Origin: TMP-24 sp964600685
GTDB lineage: Bacteria; Pseudomonadota; Alphaproteobacteria; Rhodobacterales; Rhodobacteraceae
Assembly (NCBI GenBank): GCA_964600685.1
Contig: CAZRKU010000001.1
Span: 1-64,000, forward strand
Length of the DNA: 64,000 bases
Direction: 5' to 3'
Shown: one piece after another, positions 1-8,809 of the stretch
Layout: each line of letters opens with the position of its first letter
Numbering within the stretch: position 1 is the first letter of the stretch
The notes under the pieces: generated by a model
What the model was told of the DNA's origin: nothing
The model's input: only the letters and a program-made list of their open reading frames with translations
Database searches by the model: none
Program-made: the position numbers and the translations under genes

Positions 1-1297
1 GCCGCAGGTTGGCCTCGACCATTTCCTTCTTGGCCTGCCGCGCTTCTTTCTCGCCCTTCTGGACCTGGTTCACGATGCGGCGGAATTCGGAGATGTCGAC
101 GCCGACATACTGGCCGATCTTGGCCATTTCGCTGCGCAGATCCTCGACCCTGTCGCGCGATTTCTCGATCAGCGCCTGCCAGCCGCGCCCGGACTTGGCC
201 GCCATGCGGTCCAGCCAGGCCGGGTCAAGCTCGTAGCCGCGATATTCGTCGATGAACTCACGCCGGTTGATGCGGGCGGCGTCGGCAAGCTTCACCATGT
301 GGCTGTCAAGCTGCATGATCTTGCGGTTGATGCCGTAAAGCTGGTCGATCAGGGCTTCGATGCGGTTGTTGTGCAGATGAAGCTCGTTGACCAAGAGCAC
401 GATTTCCGAACGGAGTTTCTGGTAGGCCGCTTCATCGGATTTGGAGAACGACCCGTCCTCGTTCAGCGTGGCCGACATGCGCTGGTCCTGCATCTCGGCC
501 AGCATCACATAATCGCGCGCGATTATGTCGAGCGTTTCTAGAACCTTGGGCTTCAGCGCCGCTTCCATCGCCGCAAGCGACATGTTGGAGGCTTCGTCAT
601 CCTCGTCCTCGTCCTCGGCGCGCAGGATCGGGTTGCCGTCGGCATCCAGCTCGGGCTCGTCCCCGCTGTGGCGGGGTGCGGCGGCGGTCACGTCGACCTC
701 GTCCAGCACCGCGCCTTCCAGTTCGACCTCTCCGTCGAGCGAGCGGCCGAAGGTCGCCTCAAGGTCGATCACATCGCGCAGAAGGATGTCTTCGCTCAGA
801 AGTTCGTCGCGCCAGATGGTGATGGCCTGAAAGGTCAGCGGGCTTTCGCAGAGGCCCGCGATCATCGTATTGCGACCGGCCTCGATCCGCTTGGCGATGG
901 CGATCTCGCCTTCGCGGCTCAGAAGTTCGACGGAGCCCATTTCGCGCAGATACATGCGCACCGGATCATCGGTCCGGTCGAGCGTTTCGCCCGCGGCGGT
1001 GGCGACCGCGACTTCGCGCGAGGTCGAAACCTCGACAACCGCGCCGCCCTGCGGATCCTCGGTCTCTTCCTCCTCGATCACGTTGACGCCCATCTCGGAC
1101 AGCATCGACATCACGTCTTCGATCTGTTCGGAGGATACCTGTTCGGGCGGCAGCGCCTGATTGAGCTGGTCGTAGGTGATGTAGCCCCGTTCGCGCGCAT
1201 CGGCGATCATGCGTTTGATGGCCGCCTGGCTCATGTCGAGAGAGTGCTCGTTTTCCTCGACTTCCGGCTTCTGATCGTCGCTGTCCTTGGCGGCCAT
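1..1297 (-). CDS. rpoD: RNA polymerase sigma factor RpoD, 5' part (C-terminus off the left edge)
   Basis: This is the primary sigma-70 factor, which directs core RNA polymerase to housekeeping promoters. Only the first 432 codons are in the window; the DNA-binding regions 2-4 lie beyond base 1. The start is the ATG whose complement ends at 1297 (MAAKDSDDQKP...). The N-terminal region 1.1 (IKRMIADARERGYITYDQLN) is followed by region 1.2, with DPVRMYLREMGSVELLSREG and IAKRIEAG. A long acidic non-conserved region follows (a run of E and D residues around 600-660), then the helical part containing LRSEIVLLVNELHLHNNRIE. It lies 112 bases downstream of dnaG on the same strand, the usual macromolecular-synthesis order, so co-transcription is likely. 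Identification is very secure; the protein is only incomplete because of the window edge. Confidence 0.97.
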   Translation of the reverse strand, partial: MAAKDSDDQKPEVEENEHSLDMSQAAIKRMIADARERGYITYDQLNQALPPEQVSSEQIEDVMSMLSEMGVNVIEEEETEDPQGGAVVEVSTSREVAVATAAGETLDRTDDPVRMYLREMGSVELLSREGEIAIAKRIEAGRNTMIAGLCESPLTFQAITIWRDELLSEDILLRDVIDLEATFGRSLDGEVELEGAVLDEVDVTAAAPRHSGDEPELDADGNPILRAEDEDEDDEASNMSLAAMEAALKPKVLETLDIIARDYVMLAEMQDQRMSATLNEDGSFSKSDEAAYQKLRSEIVLLVNELHLHNNRIEALIDQLYGINRKIMQLDSHMVKLADAARINRREFIDEYRGYELDPAWLDRMAAKSGRGWQALIEKSRDRVEDLRSEMAKIGQYVGVDISEFRRIVNQVQKGEKEARQAKKEMVEANLR

Positions 1298-1331
1298 TGG
1301 GGCTCCGTTCGCTGTCAGGGTCGGCCGCGGT

Positions 1332-1387
1332 GATTCGCGGCGAATCGATTCGCTGTTCCGGTTCTATCGAATCGCGCGCCTGATTCG
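1332..1387. promoter_or_regulatory. Cluster of GATTCG/CGAATC inverted half-sites between dnaG and rpoD
   Basis: Five copies of GATTCG or its complement occur in 56 bases (1332-1337, 1341-1346, 1347-1352, 1369-1374, 1382-1387). They alternate in orientation, so several nested hairpins are possible, for example CGATTCG (1346-1352) with CGAATCG (1368-1374). The cluster sits in the dnaG-rpoD spacer. It could be a processing or attenuation structure separating the two genes, or an operator. Function is inferred only from position. Confidence 0.35.
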
Positions 1388-1409
1388 AAGGGGCGCACGC
1401 GCGGTCGCT

Positions 1410-3371
1410 TCACTGTCTTTTCTTCTGCCAGATCCGCTCGTCGATCATCCGCTGAAGGGCGGCGGAGAGCGTGGCATCGTCGCCGCCCAGATCCTTGTCA
1501 CCATGCAGTTTCGCGGTCGCCGCCTCGTGCTTGGCCCGGTTGGCCTGATCGAGCCGCCAGGTCAGCCCTTCGTCCGCCAGGCCCTGAATATCCTCCATCG
1601 CCTCCTCGGTCTCGGCGCGTGCGGCACGGCGGGCGGTCAGAAATGACAAGTCCTGCTCGACGACCTTGCGCGCAAGATCGTGGTCGCGGGACTTGATCAC
1701 GGGTGGCGCCGACCGAACGTGGGGAAGGCTCAGGAGCCTTTCAAGAACCTCCGCCGCCGCGCCCCGGATTTTCCTGCGGAAAAGTTCGGGCGCGAGATCG
1801 CCCGGAAGCCCGTCATGAACGGCAACGAGAAGCGCGTCGCGCAAGGTCGCGTGCCCGGTTCCCAACAGCTGCAGCCGTTCGAGCGCGGCCTCAAACGGGG
1901 AGATCAGGTTGGGATGCGTCGAAAGGCTGGCCAGAAGGATCGCCTCGCGCAATTCCTCCTCCATCCGCTCGTCTGCATGGGCAAGGATTGTAGCTTTGGC
2001 TTCCGAGGTCGCAGGGGCGAGTGGTGGCGGACCGAAGCCCCGCCCACTGCGGCGGGGCGCGAAGCCGGGGCGTGGCGTGGGCGCCCCGAAACCGAAAAGA
2101 CCCGCGCGCAGCCGCTTGATCTCCTCGCCGTAATGGGCGCGGATCGAAGGGTCACTGATGCGTTTCAGGACCGCGCGCAGGCTTTTGTCGAGCGCTGCCC
2201 GGCGTTCGGGACTGTCAAGGACTTTGCCGTCCGTCTCGCGCCGCCACAGGAGGCTGACCATCGGCTCCGCCCCCTCAAGGGCCGCCTGCATGGCCGCCGC
2301 CCCGCGCGTGCGGATCAGATCATCGGGATCCATGCCCTCCGGCAGGGTGACGAAACGCAGGCCCTGCCCCGCCTCCATGATCGGCAGCGCCAGATCGATC
2401 AGCCGCAGCGCGGCGCGGATGCCCGCCGCATCCCCGTCAAGCATCACCTGCGGCTCCGGCGAGAGGCGCCAGAGAAGCCGCAACTGATCTTCGGTGATCG
2501 CCGTGCCCAGCGGGGCGACCGCGCCCGGAAAGCCCGCCTCGACCAGTGCGATCACGTCCATGTAGCCTTCGGCGACGATCAGGGACGCGGCCTTGCCGCA
2601 GGCTTCGCGCGCTGGGCCGTGGTTGTAAAGGCTGCGGCCCTTGTCGAACAGTTCGGTCTCGGGCGAGTTCAGATATTTCGCGCTGTCGTTGGGGTCCATC
2701 GCCCGGCCGCCGAAGGCGATGCAGCGTCCGCGCGCATCGCGGATCGGGAACATGATCCGGTTGCGGAAGGCATCGTAAGGGGTCCCGCCCTTGGTGCTGG
2801 GTTTTGCCAGCCCCGCATCCAGGATCAGCTCATCGGCGACCCCCTTGGCCTTCAAATGGTCCCAGAGCGCCTGCCAGCCATCCGGGGCAAAGCCCAGTTC
2901 GAACCGGTCACGCCCGGCCTCCGCCAGCTTGCGCCCGTCCAGATAGGCGCGCGCCGCCGCCCCTGCTGCGGTTCTGAGCTGCAGGCGGAAGAATTTCACC
3001 GCCTCCTCCATCACGCGGGTCAACTCCGTCCGCCGGTCGGCACGCTCGGCGGCCTTCGGATCGGCGGCGGGCATCTGCATGCCCGCCTCGCGCGCCATCA
3101 GCTCGACCGCCTCCATGAAGGACATGTTCTCGCTCTCGCGCAGGAAGGTGACGGCATCACCCTTGGCCTGGCAGCCGAAACAGTAATAATAGCCCTTTCG
3201 GTCATCCACATGAAAAGACGCGCTTTTTTCCTGATGAAACGGGCAGGGCGCCCAAAGGTCGCCCTTGGCCTGGTTGGACTTGCGCAGATCCCACGTGACC
3301 TTGCGCCCGACGATCCGTGACAGGGTCACGCGGGTTCTGAGTTCATCAAGGAATCCGGGCGGCAGGCTCAT
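1410..3371 (-). CDS. dnaG: DNA primase DnaG
   Basis: This primase makes RNA primers at the replication fork, working with DnaB helicase. The protein is 653 aa, normal for the family. The start chosen is MSLPPGFLDELRTRV (ATG ending at 3371); an in-frame ATG 27 bases upstream lies in repeat-like sequence and is less likely. The CHC2 zinc-binding domain has Cys43, His46, Cys64 and Cys67 (APCPFHQEKS and YYYCFGCQAKGD). The catalytic core follows, with the Toprim motifs IVAEGYMDVIAL and the DGDAAG acidic pair. The C-terminal helicase-binding region contains a proline/arginine-rich linker. It is followed by rpoD on the same strand. The 5' side is occupied by an inverted pair of intergenic repeats. 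Confidence 0.97.
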   Translation of the reverse strand: MSLPPGFLDELRTRVTLSRIVGRKVTWDLRKSNQAKGDLWAPCPFHQEKSASFHVDDRKGYYYCFGCQAKGDAVTFLRESENMSFMEAVELMAREAGMQMPAADPKAAERADRRTELTRVMEEAVKFFRLQLRTAAGAAARAYLDGRKLAEAGRDRFELGFAPDGWQALWDHLKAKGVADELILDAGLAKPSTKGGTPYDAFRNRIMFPIRDARGRCIAFGGRAMDPNDSAKYLNSPETELFDKGRSLYNHGPAREACGKAASLIVAEGYMDVIALVEAGFPGAVAPLGTAITEDQLRLLWRLSPEPQVMLDGDAAGIRAALRLIDLALPIMEAGQGLRFVTLPEGMDPDDLIRTRGAAAMQAALEGAEPMVSLLWRRETDGKVLDSPERRAALDKSLRAVLKRISDPSIRAHYGEEIKRLRAGLFGFGAPTPRPGFAPRRSGRGFGPPPLAPATSEAKATILAHADERMEEELREAILLASLSTHPNLISPFEAALERLQLLGTGHATLRDALLVAVHDGLPGDLAPELFRRKIRGAAAEVLERLLSLPHVRSAPPVIKSRDHDLARKVVEQDLSFLTARRAARAETEEAMEDIQGLADEGLTWRLDQANRAKHEAATAKLHGDKDLGGDDATLSAALQRMIDERIWQKKRQ

Positions 3372-3385
3372 GGTCCCTATATAGC

Positions 3386-3434
3386 GGGGGTTTTGCACCC
3401 CCGCACCCCCGCAGGATATTTAGTCCAGAATGAA
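3386..3434 (+). repeat. Intergenic repeat unit 1a (GGAC-CAGAATGAA family)
   Basis: A G-rich/C-rich segment (3386-3414) leads into GGATATTTAGTCCAGAATGAA. The same core recurs near 24.1, 32.3, 35.05 and 44.65 kb, always between genes. This copy faces unit 1b (3445-3507), and the two AATGAA/TTCACT ends meet head to head, giving a large imperfect palindrome between dnaG and soxG. Confidence 0.6.
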
Positions 3435-3444
3435 ATGAGGCCAG

Positions 3445-3507
3445 TTCACTCTGGTCCAAATATCCCGGGGGGAGGCCCGTGAAACGGGACGGGGGGCAGA
3501 GCCCCCC
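3445..3507 (-). repeat. Intergenic repeat unit 1b with terminator-like hairpin after soxG
   Basis: Read on the minus strand, this unit begins with a GC hairpin (3491-3507, six G, CTCTG, six C). A spacer follows, then GGGATATTTGGACCAGAGTGAA. The hairpin starts 2 bases after the soxG stop, so it may act as the 3' end of the sox operon. There is no T-run immediately after it, so classical Rho-independent termination is not certain. Confidence 0.6.
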
Positions 3508-3508
3508 T

Positions 3509-4072
3509 TCAAAGCGCCGCGCGGGCGGCAAGCGCCTTCATCGCCACCTCGATCTCATGCACCGCCGAAGCGGCCATCGAGCGGAAGACATAGATCGTGA
3601 ACGACCGCGTGGAGGACCGATGGATGAGCGCCATCATGTGCCCCAGGCCGGTGCGGGCCGTCGCCCCTTCCGGGAAGGCGCGGGGCGAAAGGTCGATGGC
3701 TGCGAGCCTCGCCAGCGCCGCCGCCGCCAGGGAACCGCTGAGTTTCAGCGCCACCCAGCCGTCGCTCACATCCGTGACCGCGCCATGCGCCGACAGGTCC
3801 GCCGGCAAGGTCACATCCGCGACAAGGGCCTGATCGCGCCCGGACCAAAGGCAGAGGCCCCTGGCCCCCTTCACGGCGCGGTCGGGCGCGGGCCAGCCGA
3901 GGCCCGCCTCGCTCAGCGCGCGGCCCACATCAGTGGCCGCGCCGGGCCAGAGCGAAAGCGCCGTCAGCCGTTTGGGCGTCGCGTCCGAGAGTGTCAGCCC
4001 GCCCACAGTCAGGGGCAGCAGGTCTTCGGTCGCGGTCTTGGCGATGAGTTTAGCCACGGGCGCGCCCTCCAT
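3509..4072 (-). CDS. soxG: Sarcosine oxidase gamma subunit
   Basis: This is the smallest folded subunit of heterotetrameric sarcosine oxidase, 187 aa. The family is poorly conserved but recognisable by its context and by the C-terminal segment HRSSTRSFTIYVFRSMAAS. The ATG at 4072 lies 23 bases inside the 3' end of soxA; a GTG at 4057 is an alternative start. It is the last gene of a soxB-soxD-soxA-soxG unit on the minus strand, and a hairpin repeat follows directly. The subunit packs against the C-terminal GcvT-like domain of the alpha subunit and contributes no known catalytic residues. Its identity rests on operon position as much as on sequence. Confidence 0.92.
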   Translation of the reverse strand: MEGAPVAKLIAKTATEDLLPLTVGGLTLSDATPKRLTALSLWPGAATDVGRALSEAGLGWPAPDRAVKGARGLCLWSGRDQALVADVTLPADLSAHGAVTDVSDGWVALKLSGSLAAAALARLAAIDLSPRAFPEGATARTGLGHMMALIHRSSTRSFTIYVFRSMAASAVHEIEVAMKALAARAAL

Positions 4073-6989
4073 CCGGGTCGAAGAAGACCGGGTTCGTCAC
4101 TTCACACAGAAGGTCGGTCCCGCGCAGGTGGTCCACCAGCCGCACCGACTGGCCATGCCGCGCCCGCCCGTTCTTCAGGAAGGCAAGCCCCAGATGGGTC
4201 GAAAGCGTCGGCGACCAGCAGACCGAAGTGACATAGCCCTGATCGTTCACCCGCACCGGGTCTGCCCCCGGATCGAAAAGATGCGCCCCCGCGCCAAAGC
4301 CCTTTTCCGGCGCGATGGGCTTCAGACCGACCAGTTGTTCGCGCTCCGGCCCGATCAGGCCGGGGCGCTGGCTCGCGGCCTTGCCGATGCAGTCCTTCTT
4401 CTGGCTCACCATGCCTTGCAGGCCGATGTCGAAGGCCGTCACCCTCCCATGAATTTCCGCGTGGGTGATGAAACCCTTCTCGACGCGCAGCACATTCAGC
4501 GCCTCCATCCCATAGGCCGCGCCGCCGAAACTTTCGGCCCGCGCCACCAGATCACGGTAAAGCGCCTCGCCATAACGCGCGGGCACGGCGATCTCGTAGC
4601 CAAGCTCGCCCGAGAAGGAGATGCGGAAAAGCCGCGCCTCCACGCCCCCCACCCGGACGGTGCCGCAGGAAAGGAAGGGGAAAGCCGCCGCGTCGAGCGG
4701 TGCGTCGAGGATCGAGTTCAGCAGTTCGCGCGCCAGCGGACCCGCGACCGCGAACTGCGCCCAATGTTCGGTGACGGAGATCGCGCGCACCTTCCAGTCC
4801 GGACAAAACGCCTGCTGGACGAAATCCAGATGCCGCATCACCTGTCCCGCCGCCGCCGTGGTGGTGGTCATCAGGTAATGGTCGGGCGCGAGACAGGCGG
4901 TGGTCCCGTCGTCCATCACATGCCCGTCTTCGCGCAGCATCAGGCCATAGCGCACCCGCCGCGGCGGCAGTGTCGAGAACGTGTTGGTATAGAGGAAATC
5001 GAGGAACCGCCCCGCGTCCGGCCCCTGAATGTCGATCTTGCCGAGCGTCGAGACATCGCAGATGCCGACCCGGTTGCGGACCGCCACCACCTCGCGGTCG
5101 CAGGACTGCCGCCAGTTCGCCTCGCCCGGCCGCGGGAAATAGGAGGGGCGATACCATAGCCCCGCCTCGATCATCGGCGCGCCGCGCTCGCTTGCGGCCT
5201 TGTGCGAGGTGGTGAACCTCTGCGGTGCGAAACTCTTGCCCTGCCCGCCCGCGCCGAGAGCGGCGATGGAGACCGGCACATAGGGCGGGCGGAAGGTGGT
5301 GATCCCGGTCTCGGGAATCCCCTGCCCGGTCGCATCGGCCAGAACGGCCAGCGCCGCGACATTGGAGTTCTTGCCCTGATCCGGGGCCATGCCCTGCGTC
5401 GTATACCGCTTCATGTGCTCGACGGAGCGGAAGCCTTCCTGCGCCGAAAGCCGCACGTCCTTCGCGGTGACGTCATTGGCAAGGTCGAGCCAGACCCGGC
5501 CCTTCGCCCCTTGCACTTGCCAATAGGCGCTGAGCCGCGCGCCGCCATTTTCCGCTTGCGGCAGATCGAGCTTGGCGGCCTTCAGGCCCAGCGCCTGCAG
5601 AGCCTCGGCCGCGCGGGCCGCGCCTTCGGCCAGGGCTGCGGCGGTCGACATCGTGCCCCCTGCGGCGCCGGCCGCCTCCAGCCCCGGCACCATGCCGGAG
5701 ACGGGCACGAAGGCGGCGATATCCTCGCGCCAGACCGGGCGGCCGTTCAGGTGGCAGGTCAGATGCAGGGCAGGGTTCCAGCCACCCGAGACGGCCAGAC
5801 AATCGGTCGCGATCTTTTCCACCGCACCGCTCGCCGTCCTGACCGTGATCTCCCGCAGACCAAGGCGGCCCTTGGTGTCGACCACCTGCGCACCAGCATG
5901 GACCGGCCAGTCGCCGCCCTTCGGCGCATCCGGCCGCACGTCGATCACGCCCGCCACGCGCACCCCGGCTGCCGCCAGATCGCGCGCCGTGCGATGGGCA
6001 TCGTCATTGTTGGCAAAGAGCGTCACCGCCTGACCCGGCGCGACGCCCCAGCGGTTGAGATAGGCCCGGACCGCCCCCGCCGTCATCACGCCGGGCCGGT
6101 CGTTCATCGGAAAGGCGATCTGGCGTTCGTGGGCGCCGCTGGCAAGGATCGCGCGCTTGGCCACGATCCGCCAGAAACATTCGCGCGGCAGGTCGCGGCC
6201 CGGGCCCGGCACATGCAGTCCCACCCGTTCCAGCGCGCCGAAGGTGCCGCCGTCATAGGTCCCCGTCACCGTGGTGCGCGTCATCAGCCGCACGTTCGGC
6301 AAGGCGGCCAGTTCGGCCACGACCTCCCGCGCCCAAAGATGGCCAGGCCTGCCGCCCACCTCCTCGCATTCGGCGTTGAGCCGCCCGCCCATCAGCGCGT
6401 CTTCCTCGGCCAGGATCACCTCGGCCCCCGACCGTGCAGCCATCAGGGCTGCCATCAGCCCGGCCGGTCCGGCGCCGATCACCAGAAGATCACAGAAGGC
6501 CCAGGCCTTCTCATAAGGATCCTCGTTCCTCTTGCCCGACAGCGCCCCCAGCCCCGCCGCCCGGCGGATCGCCGGTTCGTAGAATTTCTCCCAGAAACTG
6601 CGCGGCCACATGAAAGTCTTGTAATAGAAGCCGGCGCTGAAGAACGGCGACAGCAGATCGTTGACCTCCATCACGTCGAACGACAGGGACGGCCAGCGGT
6701 TCTGGCTGCGCGCCTCCAGCCCCGAAAATATCTCCTGCATCGTGGCGCGGACGTTCGGCACCTGCGCCGCCCCCTGCCCGACGGTGACCAGCGCCGACGG
6801 CTCCTCGGATCCCGCCGTCACCACCCCGCGCGGGCGGTGATATTTGAACGACCGGCCCATCAGCCGCACATCCCCGGCCAGAAGGGCGGAGGCCAGCGTA
6901 TCCCCCTCGAACCCGGTATGTTCGCGCCCGTCGAAACGGAAACCCACGGTGCGGCCCCGGTCGATGATCCCCTTGCCCGCGATCCTCAT
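4050..6989 (-). CDS. soxA: Sarcosine oxidase alpha subunit
   Basis: Large subunit (979 aa) of the cytosolic tetrahydrofolate-dependent sarcosine oxidase. The enzyme converts sarcosine to glycine, hydrogen peroxide and 5,10-methylene-THF. The N-terminal part has a 2Fe-2S-ferredoxin-like fold (FDGREHTGFEGDTLASALLA) and a dinucleotide-binding segment LLVIGAGPAGLMAALMAARS that holds NAD. The C-terminal 400 residues are GcvT/aminomethyltransferase-like and bind the folate (for example LFRISFSGELGYEIAVPARY). The length is as expected. The start ATG overlaps the soxD stop by four bases (ATGA), indicating translational coupling. No defect is visible. Glycine betaine breakdown is the usual source of its substrate in this group. 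Confidence 0.97.
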   Translation of the reverse strand: MRIAGKGIIDRGRTVGFRFDGREHTGFEGDTLASALLAGDVRLMGRSFKYHRPRGVVTAGSEEPSALVTVGQGAAQVPNVRATMQEIFSGLEARSQNRWPSLSFDVMEVNDLLSPFFSAGFYYKTFMWPRSFWEKFYEPAIRRAAGLGALSGKRNEDPYEKAWAFCDLLVIGAGPAGLMAALMAARSGAEVILAEEDALMGGRLNAECEEVGGRPGHLWAREVVAELAALPNVRLMTRTTVTGTYDGGTFGALERVGLHVPGPGRDLPRECFWRIVAKRAILASGAHERQIAFPMNDRPGVMTAGAVRAYLNRWGVAPGQAVTLFANNDDAHRTARDLAAAGVRVAGVIDVRPDAPKGGDWPVHAGAQVVDTKGRLGLREITVRTASGAVEKIATDCLAVSGGWNPALHLTCHLNGRPVWREDIAAFVPVSGMVPGLEAAGAAGGTMSTAAALAEGAARAAEALQALGLKAAKLDLPQAENGGARLSAYWQVQGAKGRVWLDLANDVTAKDVRLSAQEGFRSVEHMKRYTTQGMAPDQGKNSNVAALAVLADATGQGIPETGITTFRPPYVPVSIAALGAGGQGKSFAPQRFTTSHKAASERGAPMIEAGLWYRPSYFPRPGEANWRQSCDREVVAVRNRVGICDVSTLGKIDIQGPDAGRFLDFLYTNTFSTLPPRRVRYGLMLREDGHVMDDGTTACLAPDHYLMTTTTAAAGQVMRHLDFVQQAFCPDWKVRAISVTEHWAQFAVAGPLARELLNSILDAPLDAAAFPFLSCGTVRVGGVEARLFRISFSGELGYEIAVPARYGEALYRDLVARAESFGGAAYGMEALNVLRVEKGFITHAEIHGRVTAFDIGLQGMVSQKKDCIGKAASQRPGLIGPEREQLVGLKPIAPEKGFGAGAHLFDPGADPVRVNDQGYVTSVCWSPTLSTHLGLAFLKNGRARHGQSVRLVDHLRGTDLLCEVTNPVFFDPDGGRARG

Positions 6990-7312
6990 GCCGATGCCTC
7001 ACCCTTCTTCGCGCGCGGTTTCTTCCTTGCCGGAATGCTCCCGCCGGAGGCATCTGGCGGCGGCGCCACGAGCCGCGCCGACAGGATGGCGTGGCTGACC
7101 GTGTCGCGGGTCAGCTCGATCCAGGAGGAACAGCCCGTCTCGTGATACCACAGATCGCGGGTCGGTCCGGCGGGATTGTCGCGCAGATGCAGATGGTCGT
7201 CCCAGGCTTCGGGCGGCGCATCGGGCGCGGGGCGCCTCAGGTAATCGTCCGATCCGGAATAATAGAACTCGCGCCGGTCGCGCGGACCACAAAGGGGACA
7301 GGGAATGCGCAT
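6986..7312 (-). CDS. soxD: Sarcosine oxidase delta subunit
   Basis: Zinc-binding small subunit, 108 aa. The start MRIPCPLCGPRDRREF is preferred over an upstream in-frame ATG at 7423, which would lie inside soxB. The CPLCG pair near the N-terminus, together with later histidines, fits the known structural zinc site. The segment RPAPDAPPEAWDDHLHLRDN and the basic C-terminus (KKPRAKKGEASA) are typical of the family. It begins 10 bases after the soxB stop and overlaps soxA by four bases, so all four subunits are made from one transcript. Confidence 0.95.
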   Translation of the reverse strand: MRIPCPLCGPRDRREFYYSGSDDYLRRPAPDAPPEAWDDHLHLRDNPAGPTRDLWYHETGCSSWIELTRDTVSHAILSARLVAPPPDASGGSIPARKKPRAKKGEASA

Positions 7313-7322
7313 GATGCCCCTT

Positions 7323-8573
7323 TCAGTGCAGGTTGTGCTGGGAGCCCGTGCCTTCTTCATCCAGAAGATGGCCGGTGGCAAAACGATCCAGGCGGAAGCG
7401 GCGGGCGACCTCGTGGGGCTCATCGGTGGCCATCAGATGGGCCATGCACCAGCCGGAGGCCGGGGTCGCCTTGAAGCCGCCGTAGTTCCAGCCGCAATCG
7501 AGAAACAGCCCGTCGATATGGGTCTTGTCGATGATCGGGCTGCCGTCGGGCGTCATGTCGACGATGCCGCCCCAGCCGCGCAGGATCTTCGCCTTGCCGA
7601 TCATCGGCATCAGGGTCATGCCCGCCTCCATCACATGTTCGAGCATCGGCAGGTTGCCCCGCGCCGCGTAGGAGGCGTAGAAATCCAGATCGCCGCCAAA
7701 CACCAGCCCGCCCTTGTCGGACTGGCTGATGTAGAAATGCCCCATGCCGAAGCTGACCACATGGTCGATCACCGGCTTCAGCCCCTCGGTCACGAAGGCC
7801 TGAAGCACGTGGCTTTCGATGGGCAGACGCATCCCGGCCATCGCCGCCACCTGGCTTGAGCGGCCTGCGGCAATGATCGCGACCTTCCTGGCGCGGATCG
7901 GCCCACGGCTCGTCCGCACGCCCGTGACCCTGGCCCCCTGGACGTCGATGCCGGTGACTTCGCAATTCTGGATCAGATCCACCCCGCGCGCATCCGCGCC
8001 CCGCGCAAAGCCCCAGGCCACCGCATCATGGCGCGCCGTGCCCGCCCGGCGCTGGATCAGCCCGCCATGGATCGGAAACCGGGTCTGCTCGTAATCCAGA
8101 TAGGGCAGCATCCGCTTCAGCTGATCGCGGCTCAGAAGTTCGGCATCGTCCCCCTGGTTGACGATGGCATTGCCGCGCCGCGCCGCCGCGTCGCGCTGAC
8201 CATCCGAATGGAACAGGATGATATGGCCGCGCTGAGAATGCATCACGTTGTAGTTCAGCTCGCTTTCGAGCTTTTCCCACAGTTTCAGCGAATGGCTGTA
8301 GAATTCGGAGTTCCCCGGCAGGAAATAGTTCGCGCGCACGATCGTCGTATTGCGCCCGACATTGCCGCCGCCGATATAGCCTTTCTCCAGCACCGCGACA
8401 TTGGTGATCCCGTGGTTCTTGGCCAGATAATAGGCGGTGGCCAGCCCGTGCCCGCCGCCGCCGATGATCACCACATCATATTCAGCCTTCGGCTCGGGCT
8501 CGCGCCAGACCGGCTTCCAGCCCCTGTTGCCAAAGAGCCCTTCGGTGAACACCTTGAAGCCCGAATACCGCAT
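7323..8573 (-). CDS. soxB: Sarcosine oxidase beta subunit
   Basis: FAD-carrying catalytic subunit (416 aa) that oxidises sarcosine; it also binds FMN covalently at the interface with the alpha subunit. The FAD-binding motif is clear near the N-terminus (DVVIIGGGGHGLATAYYLAK), followed by LEKGYIGGGNVGRNTTIVR. The C-terminal DAO-type motif is DCGWNYGGFKATPASGW. First gene of the sox operon. A 15-base palindrome lies about 85-100 bases upstream and may be its operator. The family and assembly partners are certain from the adjacent soxDAG genes. Confidence 0.97.
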   Translation of the reverse strand: MRYSGFKVFTEGLFGNRGWKPVWREPEPKAEYDVVIIGGGGHGLATAYYLAKNHGITNVAVLEKGYIGGGNVGRNTTIVRANYFLPGNSEFYSHSLKLWEKLESELNYNVMHSQRGHIILFHSDGQRDAAARRGNAIVNQGDDAELLSRDQLKRMLPYLDYEQTRFPIHGGLIQRRAGTARHDAVAWGFARGADARGVDLIQNCEVTGIDVQGARVTGVRTSRGPIRARKVAIIAAGRSSQVAAMAGMRLPIESHVLQAFVTEGLKPVIDHVVSFGMGHFYISQSDKGGLVFGGDLDFYASYAARGNLPMLEHVMEAGMTLMPMIGKAKILRGWGGIVDMTPDGSPIIDKTHIDGLFLDCGWNYGGFKATPASGWCMAHLMATDEPHEVARRFRLDRFATGHLLDEEGTGSQHNLH

Positions 8574-8657
8574 GCCGAACGCCTCCCGCCCTTCCCGGCA
8601 GTGAACCGGGTTAGCCGCATTTATTCAAGAGCAACCGGGTGTTTCCTGCACAACCCA

Positions 8658-8672
8658 CGACAAAATTTGTCG
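8658..8672. promoter_or_regulatory. 15-base palindrome upstream of soxB
   Basis: CGACAAA-A-TTTGTCG is a perfect inverted repeat with a one-base centre. It lies 85 bases upstream of the soxB start, in the only sizeable spacer between soxB and gdhA. Position and symmetry suggest an operator for a dimeric regulator of the sox operon. No regulator gene is adjacent, so the cognate protein is unknown. Confidence 0.45.
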
Positions 8673-8721
8673 CAAACAGGGTTCGCCTGCGACCAATGCG
8701 CGGACCCGCGCGCTTCGCACC

Positions 8722-8765
8722 AAAATGCAGAAGGCCGACCGCCCTTCTGCAGGACGGCCGGCCTT
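8722..8765 (-). terminator. Rho-independent terminator of gdhA
   Basis: Reading the minus strand after the gdhA stop, GCAGAAGG and CCTTCTGC form an 8-base stem (8750-8743 with 8735-8728), followed by ATTTT. An alternative overlapping 10-base stem pairs 8765-8756 with 8740-8731. The two foldings share sequence; either gives a GC stem near a short U-tract 45-80 bases after the gene. Confidence 0.65.
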
Positions 8766-8809
8766 GTCGCGTCAGACGGGACCGCGCCCAGGCGTGGACA
8801 GTCGGCGGA

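Noticed and set aside
1680..3320. 546-codon open frame antisense to dnaG
   Set aside because: GC-rich third-position effect opposite a clear primase gene; His/Arg/Gln-rich, with no recognisable domain.
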